64,000 bases of DNA from Azotobacter vinelandii CA (GCF_000380335.1 NC_021149.1:1054001-1118000), one strand, 5' to 3'. Counted from the first letter of the stretch, positions 28,475 to 37,705 are shown. Numbers and translations: made by a program. The notes: generated by a model from the letters alone, not told the origin.

Positions 28475-29410
28475 ATGCACGAGCCCGTCCTGCACCATTA
28501 CCCGAGTTCGCCGTTCGCCGAGAAGGTGCGCCTGATCCTCGGCTTCAAGCAGTTGTCCTGGCGCTCGGTGATCGTTCCACGGGTGATGCCCAAGCCCGAT
28601 CTCCTGGCCTTGACCGGCGGCTACCGGCGTACGCCGGTGCTGCAGATCGGTGCCGACGTCTACTGCGACAGCGCGCTGATCGCCCGCCGCCTGGAGGCGG
28701 AAAAGGTTTTCCCGACGCTGTTTCCCGAGGAGCAGGCATTCAATGTCGCCGGTCTCGCCGCCTGGGCCGACGAGTTCTTCTTCCTGCATGCGGCGGCCCT
28801 GGCCTTCCAGCCCGAGGCGGTCGCTCAGCGTTTCGCCCAGTCGCCGCCGGGCGAACTCAAGGCCTTCGTCGAGGACCGGGCGGCGCTGTTCAGTGGCGGC
28901 ACCTTCGAGCGCCTGCCGCTGGAGCAGGCCCGCCAGCAGTGGCCGACCCTGATGGCCCGCCTGCAGCGGCAACTGGAGCACGCGGACGGCGACTACCTGT
29001 TCGGCGAGCCTTCGCTGGCCGATTTCGCCGTGGCCCATCCCCTCTGGCTGCTGCGCGCCATGCCGCTGACCACCGCCCTGGTCGACGCCTGGCCGGCGGT
29101 GGCCGCCTGGCTCGACCGGGTGCTCGGCTTCGGCCACGGCTCCTCCAGCGGACTGTCCGCCGCGGATGCCATCGATATCGCCCGCGCGGCGATTCCCGCG
29201 TCGTTGCCGAACGAGCCTTCCATCGAGGGCGGCGACTGGCACGTCGGCCAGCGGGTGGCCGTCGCCGCCACCGATTACGGCGTCGAGCCGCTGGAGGGCG
29301 AATTGCTGCACGCCGGGTTCGAGGAACTGATCCTGCGTCGCGAGGACCCGCGGGCCGGGGTGCTGCACGTGCACCTGCCGCGCCTGGGGTTTCGCGTCGT
29401 CGGGCGCTGA
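28475..29410 (+). CDS. Glutathione S-transferase family protein with extra C-terminal domain
   Basis: A 311-residue protein. The N-terminal thioredoxin-like GST domain (about residues 1-80) has the opening LHHYPSSPFAEKVRLILGFK, with Ser-Pro-Phe in the active-site position, and TPVLQIG with the cis-Pro. A helical C-terminal GST domain follows to about residue 215 (YLFGEPSLADFAVAHPLW). A further ~90 residues (GGDWHVGQRVAVAATDYGVE) form an additional small domain not seen in ordinary GSTs of about 210 residues. GGAGAAAG precedes the start. The substrate is unknown. Confidence 0.85.
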   Translation: MHEPVLHHYPSSPFAEKVRLILGFKQLSWRSVIVPRVMPKPDLLALTGGYRRTPVLQIGADVYCDSALIARRLEAEKVFPTLFPEEQAFNVAGLAAWADEFFFLHAAALAFQPEAVAQRFAQSPPGELKAFVEDRAALFSGGTFERLPLEQARQQWPTLMARLQRQLEHADGDYLFGEPSLADFAVAHPLWLLRAMPLTTALVDAWPAVAAWLDRVLGFGHGSSSGLSAADAIDIARAAIPASLPNEPSIEGGDWHVGQRVAVAATDYGVEPLEGELLHAGFEELILRREDPRAGVLHVHLPRLGFRVVGR

Positions 29411-29661
29411 GTTCGATCGGGCAGGGCGAGGAGGTATCGACGATACACGGGAAACCCGCTGTTTCGGGTCCGTGAATGAGGCGGTGGCGGGTAAAAAATC
29501 CGTCCCGCGGCATCGGGCGCCCGCATTTGCGGGGCCCTCACAGGCTCGCTGCCTGTCCGGGCAACGGTGGCGGAGCCTGTGGGAAGCCGGGGACGGCAAG
29601 GGCGACAAGACGATCGGCCGGGCCGTCCGTGGCCCACCGAGACGCTTGTCCGACGGCTCTC

Positions 29662-29804
29662 AGAGCCTGTTCACGATCTGCTGCGCGTTGGCCCTGCTGC
29701 GTTAAAAACAGGCTCGAAATGCTCATTTACCCTACGTAAACTCCGCTTCCTCGCCTGTTTTTGCCTTGCATGGCTCTAGCTCGCTGGATCGTGAACAGGG
29801 CTCT
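29662..29804. repeat. MITE-like element at the end of the carboxylase operon
   Basis: AGAGCCTGTTCACGATC at 29662-29678 is matched by the inverse GATCGTGAACAGGGCTCT at 29787-29804 (one extra G). The roughly 143-bp interior includes GTAAACTCCGCTTCCTCGCC. Its right end touches the stop codon (29804-29806) of the minus-strand gene beside it. The 250 bp between the GST-like gene and this repeat hold no recognisable gene. Confidence 0.65.
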
Positions 29805-30670
29805 CAGCCGCGCAGCCGGGCGAGACTGTCCAGGACGAACTCCGGCTGCTGATCGGCGGGAATCTCGACGAAGTAGAACTGCCCCTGATCGAGGGTCGGC
29901 AAGTCGCCGCCTTGCCACAGGACGGCGCCCACATCCACGCCGCTCGATGCCGGCCGCTGCAGCCGGAGATCCGCCGAGATCAGCGCATCGAACTCGGCCA
30001 GCGCCGGCGACCCCAGGTCGGCGTCGCCGCGCGGCCGCCAGGCCAGCGACCAGCGGTAGTGCCTGGCCACGTTGATCAGCGGGCGGTAGTGTTCGAGGTC
30101 GGTCGTTCCCGGGCGGTCATCGGCGGGATGCTCCTCCAGCAGCACCCCGCCCACCGGCTGGGCGGACAGGGCGCGCAGCAGGTCCGCCATGTACATGGCG
30201 GCATCCTCGATCGCGTCCGGGTTGGTTTCGATCCCGGAGCGTCCGGCCAGCGCGTTGGCGTGCAGCAGCCAGTGCCTGGGCGACGGCATGGCCAGCACCA
30301 GCGGCGTCCGCCCGCGCAGGTTGGCGACCACCGCCTCGACGACCTCGGCGAGCAGCCGGCGCGGCTCATCCTGCTCCAGCAGCTTGCGCAGCGGGAAGGA
30401 CGCGCGCCGTTTCGAGCCCAGCTCCGCCACCGCTTCCGGGTGGCGGGACAGCCAGGAGTCGAATAGCTCGCCGACCTCCAGCACCGCCGCGTCCGGGCGC
30501 AGCAGGCCCTGGGCCTGGCTGAAATAGGCCAGGTATTGCGCCGCGCCCGTCCAGGGATCGCCGTCCGCGCCCAACAGCAGCCGTCGGGTGTAGGCCGAAG
30601 CCTTCAGCCACACCCGCAGGCCTCCGCCGCCCGTGCCGCCGGGCAGATCCTCGGCGAGATGCCGGCTCAT
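29804..30670 (-). CDS. Fifth protein of the carboxylase operon (Apc5/epsilon-like)
   Basis: A 288-residue soluble protein with no recognised catalytic motif. It starts MSRHLAEDLPGGTGGGGLRV, continues with a helical region (SFPLRKLLEQDEPRRLLAEV) and ends PEFVLDSLARLRG. The start overlaps the HyuB-like stop by ATGA and has GGGAGGCGAG upstream, so it is translationally coupled to the carboxylase subunit gene. In the acetophenone carboxylase operon a fifth gene of about this size encodes the loosely attached epsilon subunit needed for activity. By position and size this is its likely counterpart. The terminal codon abuts a MITE-like repeat. Confidence 0.7.
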   Translation of the reverse strand: MSRHLAEDLPGGTGGGGLRVWLKASAYTRRLLLGADGDPWTGAAQYLAYFSQAQGLLRPDAAVLEVGELFDSWLSRHPEAVAELGSKRRASFPLRKLLEQDEPRRLLAEVVEAVVANLRGRTPLVLAMPSPRHWLLHANALAGRSGIETNPDAIEDAAMYMADLLRALSAQPVGGVLLEEHPADDRPGTTDLEHYRPLINVARHYRWSLAWRPRGDADLGSPALAEFDALISADLRLQRPASSGVDVGAVLWQGGDLPTLDQGQFYFVEIPADQQPEFVLDSLARLRG

Positions 30671-32943
30671 TGCTTCTCGCCTCCCAGCGCGTCGAGTGCC
30701 GCCAGGCGCGCTTCGAGTTCGGCGATGCGCACGTCCTTCGGGTTGGGCATGTAGTTGGGCTTGGGCTCGCTGCCCGTGCGGAACCGCTCGGCGCTGCCCA
30801 TGTAGAGCTTGTCGATATCCTCGCCCCAACAGCCGAAGTACTGCAGATGGGCGGGTGGCGTCGGCTTGTTCCAGGTCTTGACGAACTCGGCGTAGGGCAC
30901 GCCACGGGCCAGGCGCGCCTTGCGCTCGGCATCGCGGGCGGTGGCGGTGGCCTGGTGATCGATCGCCAGCGTCGCCGGGTCGAACTTGACCTTGTACAGG
31001 CGCTCGGCGACGCCCGGCGAGATCAGCCCCTCCTCGATGTCGCGGACGACGCCCGCCGGATCGCGCTCCAGCAGGTCGCCGTAACCGGCGCCGGCACCCT
31101 GCGAAATCATGAACAGCTCGCCGCGTTTGGAAATCTCGAAGCCCATGCCCATGTGGTGGGTGGTGTAGCTCGCCCCTTCGAAGGGACGTTCGTTCATGAG
31201 TTCCTCGATCGAGTGGCGGAATTTTTCCGGCGTTTCGAGCAGCACGTCGTACACGTCCACGCCCCTGATCTTGGCGAGCGGGTAGGTGCCGCAGGCGTAG
31301 CCGCCGAACAGGCCCTGCATCGGCGGGATCTTGGCGCCCTGGCAGGTGGTCATGAAGCCCCACTGATCGCTGTCCTTGGTCGCCACCATCATGGTGTAGC
31401 CCTGGCCGCCGCGATACTTGCCCGGCGCGATGGCGTCGCGGGTCATCTTCTTCGACACCAGTTGCAGGAAGGGCACGTCCTCCTCGTTCAGCTCCTGCTC
31501 GCCGATGTCCGCCATGGTGGCGAAGATTGGTGCCAGGGCGTGCTCGCCGTCGCGGTCCACCGTGGCGCCGGCGCCCATGCCGTTCAGGTCGGCGCAGAGG
31601 TTGCCGAGGGTTTCGCCGTGCTGGCTCACCCCGCCCCAGATGAAGGTGTTGATCATGTTGAAGGTCGGCGCATGCACCTTCGTGTACTTCTCCGGGCAGC
31701 TGTAGAGGAACTTCGCCACCGCGTGCTGGCCGGCGGTGAAGCCGGTGAAGATCGACATCAGGCTCTGCGAGTTCGGCGCGTCGTAGGAGCAGTTCATGAT
31801 CGAGTGCGGGTCGGTGATCACCTCGATCGGCGCGAAGGCCGCCTGGCCGCGCGGCAGGTCCGGCCACACGTAGCACAGGAAGAGTTGCGAGAGCATGCCC
31901 TTGAGGCCGGCGACTATGGTGTTGGTCGGCCGGTTGGTGAATTCCGGGGCCGAGCCGCGGAAGTCGAAGATCAGCCGGTCGCCGGTCTTGGTGAGCTTGC
32001 AGTTGACCTTCACCACGCAGTTCTCGCGCAGGGTCGAGTCCTGGATGACGTAGGTGCGCACCGTCATGTCCGGCCATTCGCTGACGCGGCGCTTCACTTC
32101 GGTGCGGACGTTTTCCATGGTCAGGCGCAGGGTCGAGACCAGCGCGTCCGGGCCGTCGGTCCCGAGCGTCTCCACGATGCGCTGCTTGATGCGCAGGCAG
32201 GCGTAGAGTTTGACCTTCATGTCCTCGTACTGCAGCTTGGGTTCACGCACCGAGTTCTGCAGGAAGGTCAGCAGGTCGCGCTTGATCTCGTAGTTCTCGA
32301 CGACCTTGAAGGGGCACATCTTCAGCCCTTCGTCGCTCGGGCTCTCGGCCATGGACGGCATGCCGCCCGGCTCGATCGCGCCGTTCTCGCCCTCGTGCAC
32401 CGTCGAGGCCACCCAGCACACCAGTTTCCCGTCGTGGAAGATCGGCAGGATCATGCTCTGGTCGGTGTTGTGCACGTTGCCGTAGCGGGAGTCGTTGTGG
32501 ATGAAGCCGTCGCCCTCGCGCACCCCCACGGTGGGGTCGTTCAGCCAGTTCTTGATGATGAACTTGATGGGGTGGTGCACCAGGGCGGAGAACAGCAGCA
32601 CGCCGCCGGCGCTGGCGATGGCGAGGTCGCCCGAGGCCGAGTACACCCCGGTGATGACGTCGCCCCACTTGGCGCCGGGCGCCGCGCCCATCTGCTCGAC
32701 CATTTCGTAGCCTTCGTCGCAGCCGGCCTGGATGCGGTCGCGGATCTTGGCGATGGTGTGGGCGTCGCTCATCCTGCCGATGGCTTCGTCCTCGACCGCG
32801 CTGCGCGGCATCAGGTCGTGGTTCTGCATGATCTCCGGGTCCGGCCCGAGGAACAGCGTGGTGTCGTTGAGGAACTTCTCGATCAGTGCCAGTTCTTCGC
32901 TGCTCGGCGTCTTTGTCTTCGCGGGGGTGGCGATCTTGTTCAT
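30667..32943 (-). CDS. HyuB-like (hydantoinase B/oxoprolinase) subunit of an ATP-dependent ketone carboxylase
   Basis: A 758-residue subunit of the HyuB/AcxB family, which carries the carboxylation site in acetone and acetophenone carboxylases. Typical features are GDVITGVYSASGDLAIASAGG near residue 95 (as GDVITGVYSASGDLAIASA), DGFIHNDSRYGNVHNTDQ, FDFRGSAPEFTNRPTNT and DLNGMGAGATVDRDGEHA. The HN/HNTD residues could bind metal. The C-terminus has a short helical tail (RIAELEARLAALDALGG). It follows the second HyuA-like gene by 43 bp and overlaps the next gene. The substrate (acetone, butanone, acetophenone or other ketone) is not shown by sequence alone. Confidence 0.88.
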   Translation of the reverse strand: MNKIATPAKTKTPSSEELALIEKFLNDTTLFLGPDPEIMQNHDLMPRSAVEDEAIGRMSDAHTIAKIRDRIQAGCDEGYEMVEQMGAAPGAKWGDVITGVYSASGDLAIASAGGVLLFSALVHHPIKFIIKNWLNDPTVGVREGDGFIHNDSRYGNVHNTDQSMILPIFHDGKLVCWVASTVHEGENGAIEPGGMPSMAESPSDEGLKMCPFKVVENYEIKRDLLTFLQNSVREPKLQYEDMKVKLYACLRIKQRIVETLGTDGPDALVSTLRLTMENVRTEVKRRVSEWPDMTVRTYVIQDSTLRENCVVKVNCKLTKTGDRLIFDFRGSAPEFTNRPTNTIVAGLKGMLSQLFLCYVWPDLPRGQAAFAPIEVITDPHSIMNCSYDAPNSQSLMSIFTGFTAGQHAVAKFLYSCPEKYTKVHAPTFNMINTFIWGGVSQHGETLGNLCADLNGMGAGATVDRDGEHALAPIFATMADIGEQELNEEDVPFLQLVSKKMTRDAIAPGKYRGGQGYTMMVATKDSDQWGFMTTCQGAKIPPMQGLFGGYACGTYPLAKIRGVDVYDVLLETPEKFRHSIEELMNERPFEGASYTTHHMGMGFEISKRGELFMISQGAGAGYGDLLERDPAGVVRDIEEGLISPGVAERLYKVKFDPATLAIDHQATATARDAERKARLARGVPYAEFVKTWNKPTPPAHLQYFGCWGEDIDKLYMGSAERFRTGSEPKPNYMPNPKDVRIAELEARLAALDALGGEKQ

Positions 32944-32986
32944 GTCCGATCCTGTCTGAAAGTGAAAGAGGGTCGTGGCGCGCCGT

Positions 32987-35122
32987 TCAGGCGCGCAGGA
33001 ACCAGGAGGCGCCCTGGCGGGCGGCGACGAAGTTCCAGCCCGGATTGACCAGGAAGGTGGTCACTTCGGAGGCGATGATCGCGGGGCCGGCGATCTGCAT
33101 CCCCGGCTCGATCGCCGCCCGGCTCCATACCGGCGTCTCGAAGGCGCCCGCGTGGCCGACGAAGTGGCAGGTGCGGGTGGACGACGGCGGTGGCGGCGAC
33201 TTGCGCCGTTCGGCCGGCAGCGGCTTGATGTCCTCGAACTGCACCGTCTCGTGGCGGACGAACGCGGCGACCCGGATGGTGTTGATGCGGATGCCGGCCT
33301 CCGGCGCCTGCGAACCCTTGCCGAAGCGCTTGCCGTAGTCCTCGGAGAACTGCTCGATGATCGCCAGCACGTCCGCCGGTCCCCGCACCTCGTGCCGGGG
33401 GATGACCGCGGTGGTCTGCACCAACTGGTTGCCGTAGCGCATGTCCAGTTCGAGGCTGTGGTGGATGTCTTCGCGGGCCATGCCCTGGCGCAGCAGGTCC
33501 TGGGTGCCGCGCTCCTTCAGGTCGGCGACGATGTCGTTGAAGCGCACGTAGTCGTCGAACAGGCGGCGGCTGTTCGAGTCGTACAACACCATGTACAGCG
33601 AGGTTTCGTGGATGTGGAGCTGGTGCAGGTTGCCGGCGCCGACCGCCGAGAACACCGAGCTGAACGGCGGCGCGAGGATCTTGTCGATGCTCAGGTTCTG
33701 CGCGATGCCGCAGCAGTGCAGCGGTCCGTTGCCGCCGTAGGCCAGCATGGTGAAATCCTTGGGATCGTAGCCGCGGGCGCGCAGCTCGGTGAACAGCCCG
33801 TTGGCCATGTTGTCGTCCACCTTCTCGCGGATCAGCAGCGCGGCCTCGATGACCGAGCAGTCGAGCTCGTCGCACAGCGTGTCCTCGACCGCCGCCGCCG
33901 CCCGGCGCGGATTCAGCGGGATCGATCCGCCGGCGTAGTTCTGCGGGTCCAGGTAGCCCAGCAGCAGGTCGGCGTCGGTCACCGTCGGGCGCATGCCGCC
34001 GCGGTCGTAGCAGGCCGGGCCGGGGTCGGAGCCGGCGGATTCGGGGCCGCATTTCACCGTGTCGTACATGCGGTCGTAGCTGGCGATGGAGCCGCCGCCG
34101 GAACCCAGGGTCACCAAGTGCACCATGGGCACCGACACCAGCCAGCGGTCGATCACCGGGTTGAAGTCGTAGTGCTTGATGCCGCCCTCGACGACGATGC
34201 CGATGTCGTAGCTGGTGCCGCCCATGTCGGTCGCCACCACGTTGCCCAGGCCGCACTGCATGGCCAGGTGCTCGGAGGCGCCGATGCCGGAAACCGGTCC
34301 GGAGTGGATGGTCTGCAGGGCATCCGTCGAGTTGAGCTGGGCCATGCCGCCGGAGTTGTGGATGACCAGCATCGGCTGCTCGTAGCGGTGGGCGCGCAGG
34401 TTCTGCTCCAGCGCGGACAGGGCGTGGTACATGGTCGAGTGCAGGTAGCCGTCGACGATCGCCGAACTCGCCCGCACGTACTCGCCCTTGCGGCCCGCCA
34501 CCTGGTGGGACAGCACCACCGGAATCGCCCCCAGCAGATGGGATGGGTACTCTTCGAGGAGGATTTCCTCGATGCGCTGCTCGTGCGCCGGATTGACCAC
34601 CGAGTTGACCAGCGCCACCACGATGATTTCGGCGCCGCGGTCCACCAGTTCGCGGATCTGGGCGCGCACGTCGTTTTCGTCGAGCGGCATGACCAGGTCG
34701 CCCTGGAAGTCCACGCGCTCGCGCACCCCGCGGATCATGTGCGGCAGCACCAGCGGGTCGGGGCGCTGGGCGTTGGGCAGGTCCTGCTGGCCGAGGATGT
34801 CCAGCCCTTCGCCGTAGCCGCGGGCCCGCGACAGCGGCACCGTGGCCTCGTAGCCGGCGGTGACCAGCATGCCGATCCGCGGGCCCTTGTGTTCGATCAG
34901 GGCATTGGTGCCCAGCGTGGTGGCGTAGCGGACGGAGTCCACCTGCGCAAGGATTTCCTCGAGCTCCAGGCCGAGGTCGCGGTAGGCTTTGCCCAGCGCC
35001 TCGTTGAAGCCCAGGGCGAGGTTGTGATGGGTGGTCAGGGCCTTGGCCTCGATGTACTTGCCATCCCAGACCACGAAACAATCGGTGAAGGTGCCACCGA
35101 TATCGACTGAAACGCGCCTCAT
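32987..35122 (-). CDS. HyuA-like ATPase subunit (larger paralogue) of the ketone carboxylase
   Basis: A 711-residue protein of the hydantoinase A/AcxA family that uses ATP to activate substrate or bicarbonate. The N-terminal ASKHA motif is RVSVDIGGTFTDCFVVWDG, the second phosphate loop is VVATDMGGTSYDIGIV, and GGGSIASYD plus GPESAGSDPGPACYDRGG complete the nucleotide site. YGGNGPLHCCGIAQ is the usual C-terminal motif. CGAGGAGACA precedes the ATG. This is the paralogue closer in length to AcxA of acetone carboxylase (about 715 residues by recollection). The operon has a second, shorter HyuA-like gene at 35602. Confidence 0.9.
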   Translation of the reverse strand: MRRVSVDIGGTFTDCFVVWDGKYIEAKALTTHHNLALGFNEALGKAYRDLGLELEEILAQVDSVRYATTLGTNALIEHKGPRIGMLVTAGYEATVPLSRARGYGEGLDILGQQDLPNAQRPDPLVLPHMIRGVRERVDFQGDLVMPLDENDVRAQIRELVDRGAEIIVVALVNSVVNPAHEQRIEEILLEEYPSHLLGAIPVVLSHQVAGRKGEYVRASSAIVDGYLHSTMYHALSALEQNLRAHRYEQPMLVIHNSGGMAQLNSTDALQTIHSGPVSGIGASEHLAMQCGLGNVVATDMGGTSYDIGIVVEGGIKHYDFNPVIDRWLVSVPMVHLVTLGSGGGSIASYDRMYDTVKCGPESAGSDPGPACYDRGGMRPTVTDADLLLGYLDPQNYAGGSIPLNPRRAAAAVEDTLCDELDCSVIEAALLIREKVDDNMANGLFTELRARGYDPKDFTMLAYGGNGPLHCCGIAQNLSIDKILAPPFSSVFSAVGAGNLHQLHIHETSLYMVLYDSNSRRLFDDYVRFNDIVADLKERGTQDLLRQGMAREDIHHSLELDMRYGNQLVQTTAVIPRHEVRGPADVLAIIEQFSEDYGKRFGKGSQAPEAGIRINTIRVAAFVRHETVQFEDIKPLPAERRKSPPPPSSTRTCHFVGHAGAFETPVWSRAAIEPGMQIAGPAIIASEVTTFLVNPGWNFVAARQGASWFLRA

Positions 35123-35199
35123 TTGTTGTCTCCTCGTTGTTCTCGGCGCCGGCGCCACCCGGAACGTGGCGGCGTTGGGAACCGGCGGTCGACGGTGGT

Positions 35200-35598
35200 T
35201 CAGTGGCTGTGGCCCTGGTCGGCCAGCACTTCGGGGCCGACGACCGGCTCCGCGAGTTGTCCGCGTCCGGCCCACTGCGCGCGCAGGACCGGCAGGTCCG
35301 GCTGCATGTCGTGCAGCGGCGGATGGCCGGGGATGGCGTATTCGGTCTCGACCATGGTTCCGCAGTGCGGGCAGTAGTATTCGAGGATGCGCACCCACTC
35401 CGGGTCGGGGCAGAAGGTGTAGCGGTATTTGTCGGGGTCGAGGATCGGCGGGTGGATCTCGCGCGGATCGCGGTCGTGGACGAGCATGCCCTCCTTGTAG
35501 CCCTTGGTCGCCGGGCCGATCTCGTGGTCGCACACCCGGCACTCCCACTTTTCCGAATCGAGATCGATGCGCAGGTATTCGGTCATCGGAACTTTCAT
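35200..35598 (-). CDS. Small CxxC (zinc-type) carboxylase subunit, acetone carboxylase gamma family
   Basis: A 132-residue protein with two Cys pairs, WECRVCDHE (about residues 19-27) and YYCPHCGTMVE (about 74-84). They are placed to bind one zinc ion, and the C-terminus ends in a His-rich QGHSH. PGHPPLHDMQPDLP and the spacing fit the acetone carboxylase gamma/acetophenone carboxylase beta family, whose small subunit contacts the large catalytic subunits. It starts 3 bp after the first HyuA-like stop. Apc2-type subunits are about this length, while AcxC of acetone carboxylase is nearer 165 residues (from memory). Confidence 0.85.
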   Translation of the reverse strand: MKVPMTEYLRIDLDSEKWECRVCDHEIGPATKGYKEGMLVHDRDPREIHPPILDPDKYRYTFCPDPEWVRILEYYCPHCGTMVETEYAIPGHPPLHDMQPDLPVLRAQWAGRGQLAEPVVGPEVLADQGHSH

Positions 35599-35601
35599 TT
35601 T

Positions 35602-37539
35602 TCAGCCCTTCCTGTTCAGCATGATGTCGCCCGCGTCACTGATGACGAAGGTCCAGCCATCGAGCACGTGGCACGTGAAGAAGTCTTCTTCGAGAATCGC
35701 GGGCCCGGCCGCGTGGTCGCCCGGCGCCAGTTCGGCCAGGCGATAGACCGGGATGTCGATGCGTCCCTGGCAGCGGGTCAGCACCTGGCGCATGCCGGCG
35801 GCGCCGGCGGCCTGGCTTGCGGCGAAGCGCGCGGTCCTGCCGGCTTCGCTGCGCAGCGGCTTGACGGCGCGCAGGCCCAGCTCCACCGCCCTGGCCCGCG
35901 CCAGTTCGGCCGGGAAAGCGGCGCCGTCGGCGACCGGGAAGCGCAGTTCGCGGCCGTCTTCCAGCTCGCCCGCCAGCCAGGCCTGCACTTCGTACTGACC
36001 TTCGGCGAAGCCCTCGGCGAACATGTCGCGCGCCGCCTTGCGGCCGAGTTCGGCCAACGCCTCGTCCACGCCCCTGGCGCTGCGCTCGTCGAGCGCGACC
36101 GCGTAACGCTGCGAGATATCGCAGGCGCCGATGCCGAAGGCGCTGAACACCGCCGCCAGCTTGGGCACGGCGACCCGGCCGATGCCGGCCTTCTCCGCCA
36201 CGCCGCAGGCGTTGAGCGGCCCCGCGCCGCCGAAGGCGAGCATCACCGTGTCCTTCGATATCCGGGTGAAGCGGTGCAACTCGGCGGCGATCTTCTCTTC
36301 GTAGGCGTTCGCCATCTGCAGCAGCGCCTCGTCGAGCGCGAGGCCCAGCGGCTCGGCGATGTTGACGCTGACCGCGCTGGCGGCGCGGTCCAGGTCCAGC
36401 GCCATGCCGCCGCCGAAGTAGGACGCGGGGTCGAAGATGCCGCGCAGCAGGCTGGCGTCGGTGATCGTCGCCTCCTTGCCGCCACGCCCGAAGGCGGCCG
36501 GTCCCGGCACCGCGCCCACGCTTTCCGGGCCGATCGCGATGCGCTTGTCGACCACCTTGAAGATCGAACTGCCGCCCGCGCCGGCGCTGACGATCTCGCA
36601 CAGCGGGAAGGACACGCTGATGCCCTCGACGTGGCCGCGCTGCACCTCGGCGACCACGCCGTCGAGGCACTGGGCGATGTCGGTGGTGGTGCCGCCGACG
36701 TCGATGGCGACCATGTCGGACAGGCCGTAGAGCCTGGAGAAGGACTTCATGCCCTCCATGCCGCCGCGCGGGCCTGAGCTGTAGGTCTTGATCGCCACCG
36801 TCTTGGCGACGCGCGAGGCGTCGCCGTCGTTGCGGAAGATCAGCAGCGGATTCTTGGTGCGATAGGCGCGCAGGCGATTCTCGGCGTTGAACAGGAATGC
36901 CTCGGTCGCCGGATGCAGGAAGGAATTGATCAGCGCCGTCCAGGTACGCCGCAGCGGATCGCGATCCGTCGTCAGGTCGCTGCCGTAGAGCACCGGCACC
37001 GCGCCCAGCAGGTGCCGCGGGTACTTGCGCAGCACCACCTTGCGGAAAGCCTCCTCGATCTCGCGGAAGGCGCTGCCGCCGAAGCTCACCACCAGGCGGT
37101 TGGCGCCGGTGGCGGTGAGCCGGTTGATCGCCCTCACCACCTCGACGTCGGCATCCGCGCCGCGCACGGCGACGGCGTCGAGGAACTCCACGCGGTCGCC
37201 GACCAGCGCTTCGTATACCTCCGGGTCGTGTTCGGCCAGGCGCGCCGGCAGTTCGCGGTCGCCGGCGTCGACGATGAGGCCGAGCCGTGGTCCCTTGCGT
37301 TCGCAGATGGCGTTGGTGCCCTGCGTCGTCGAATAGCGGATGAGGTCGACCTCTTCGAGCAGCCGCGCTACGTCCGGCTTGTCGTAGAGCACGCCGGACG
37401 CCTTCTGCAGGCCTTCGAAGAAACACTTGCTCAGGTCGTAAGGCGTGGTCAGCACCTTGGTTTTCCTGATTCCGTCATCGGTCATGATGCATATATCGGT
37501 GAGCGTGCCACCGTTATCGATGTTTATCTGTAATGTCAT
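35602..37539 (-). CDS. HyuA-like ATPase subunit (shorter paralogue) of the ketone carboxylase
   Basis: A 645-residue hydantoinase A-family protein, first gene of the five-gene operon. The phosphate loop reads INIDNGGTLTDICIM, with Asn in place of the usual Ile before GG. The second is MVAIDVGGTTTDIAQ. GAGGSSIFKVVD, GPESVGAVPGPAAFGRGG and FGGAGPLNACGVAE follow in family order. GGAGGAAA precedes the start at 37539. Two different HyuA subunits in one operon is the acetophenone-carboxylase arrangement, whereas acetone carboxylases have only one. A sigma-54 promoter lies about 150 bp upstream. Confidence 0.9.
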   Translation of the reverse strand: MTLQINIDNGGTLTDICIMTDDGIRKTKVLTTPYDLSKCFFEGLQKASGVLYDKPDVARLLEEVDLIRYSTTQGTNAICERKGPRLGLIVDAGDRELPARLAEHDPEVYEALVGDRVEFLDAVAVRGADADVEVVRAINRLTATGANRLVVSFGGSAFREIEEAFRKVVLRKYPRHLLGAVPVLYGSDLTTDRDPLRRTWTALINSFLHPATEAFLFNAENRLRAYRTKNPLLIFRNDGDASRVAKTVAIKTYSSGPRGGMEGMKSFSRLYGLSDMVAIDVGGTTTDIAQCLDGVVAEVQRGHVEGISVSFPLCEIVSAGAGGSSIFKVVDKRIAIGPESVGAVPGPAAFGRGGKEATITDASLLRGIFDPASYFGGGMALDLDRAASAVSVNIAEPLGLALDEALLQMANAYEEKIAAELHRFTRISKDTVMLAFGGAGPLNACGVAEKAGIGRVAVPKLAAVFSAFGIGACDISQRYAVALDERSARGVDEALAELGRKAARDMFAEGFAEGQYEVQAWLAGELEDGRELRFPVADGAAFPAELARARAVELGLRAVKPLRSEAGRTARFAASQAAGAAGMRQVLTRCQGRIDIPVYRLAELAPGDHAAGPAILEEDFFTCHVLDGWTFVISDAGDIMLNRKG

Positions 37540-37690
37540 GCCGCATTTCCTCCGCCATCTGTTCTTGGATTGGAATGTCGTCAATGTCGGTCGTCGGTAT
37601 GTATGTTTCCCGGCTCGCCGAGTCCGCTCGCGTCGGTGGATGTTCGGTGTTTCCGAAACAGCGTGAGCGGACTCTTCATCGATACTTATC

Positions 37691-37705
37691 GCAACGGCTG
37701 TGCCA
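37691..37705 (-). promoter_or_regulatory. Sigma-54 (-24/-12) promoter of the carboxylase operon
   Basis: On the minus strand TGGCAC-AGCCG-TTGC, an exact match to the sigma-54 consensus TGGCAC-N5-TTGC. Transcription would start near 37679, giving a leader of about 140 nt. The activator gene encoded just upstream is of the sigma-54-dependent class. Confidence 0.85.

Noticed and set aside
29804-37539. Simple three-subunit acetone carboxylase (acxABC)
   Set aside because: There are two HyuA-like genes, a short gamma-type subunit and a fifth coupled gene, which does not fit the three-gene operon.
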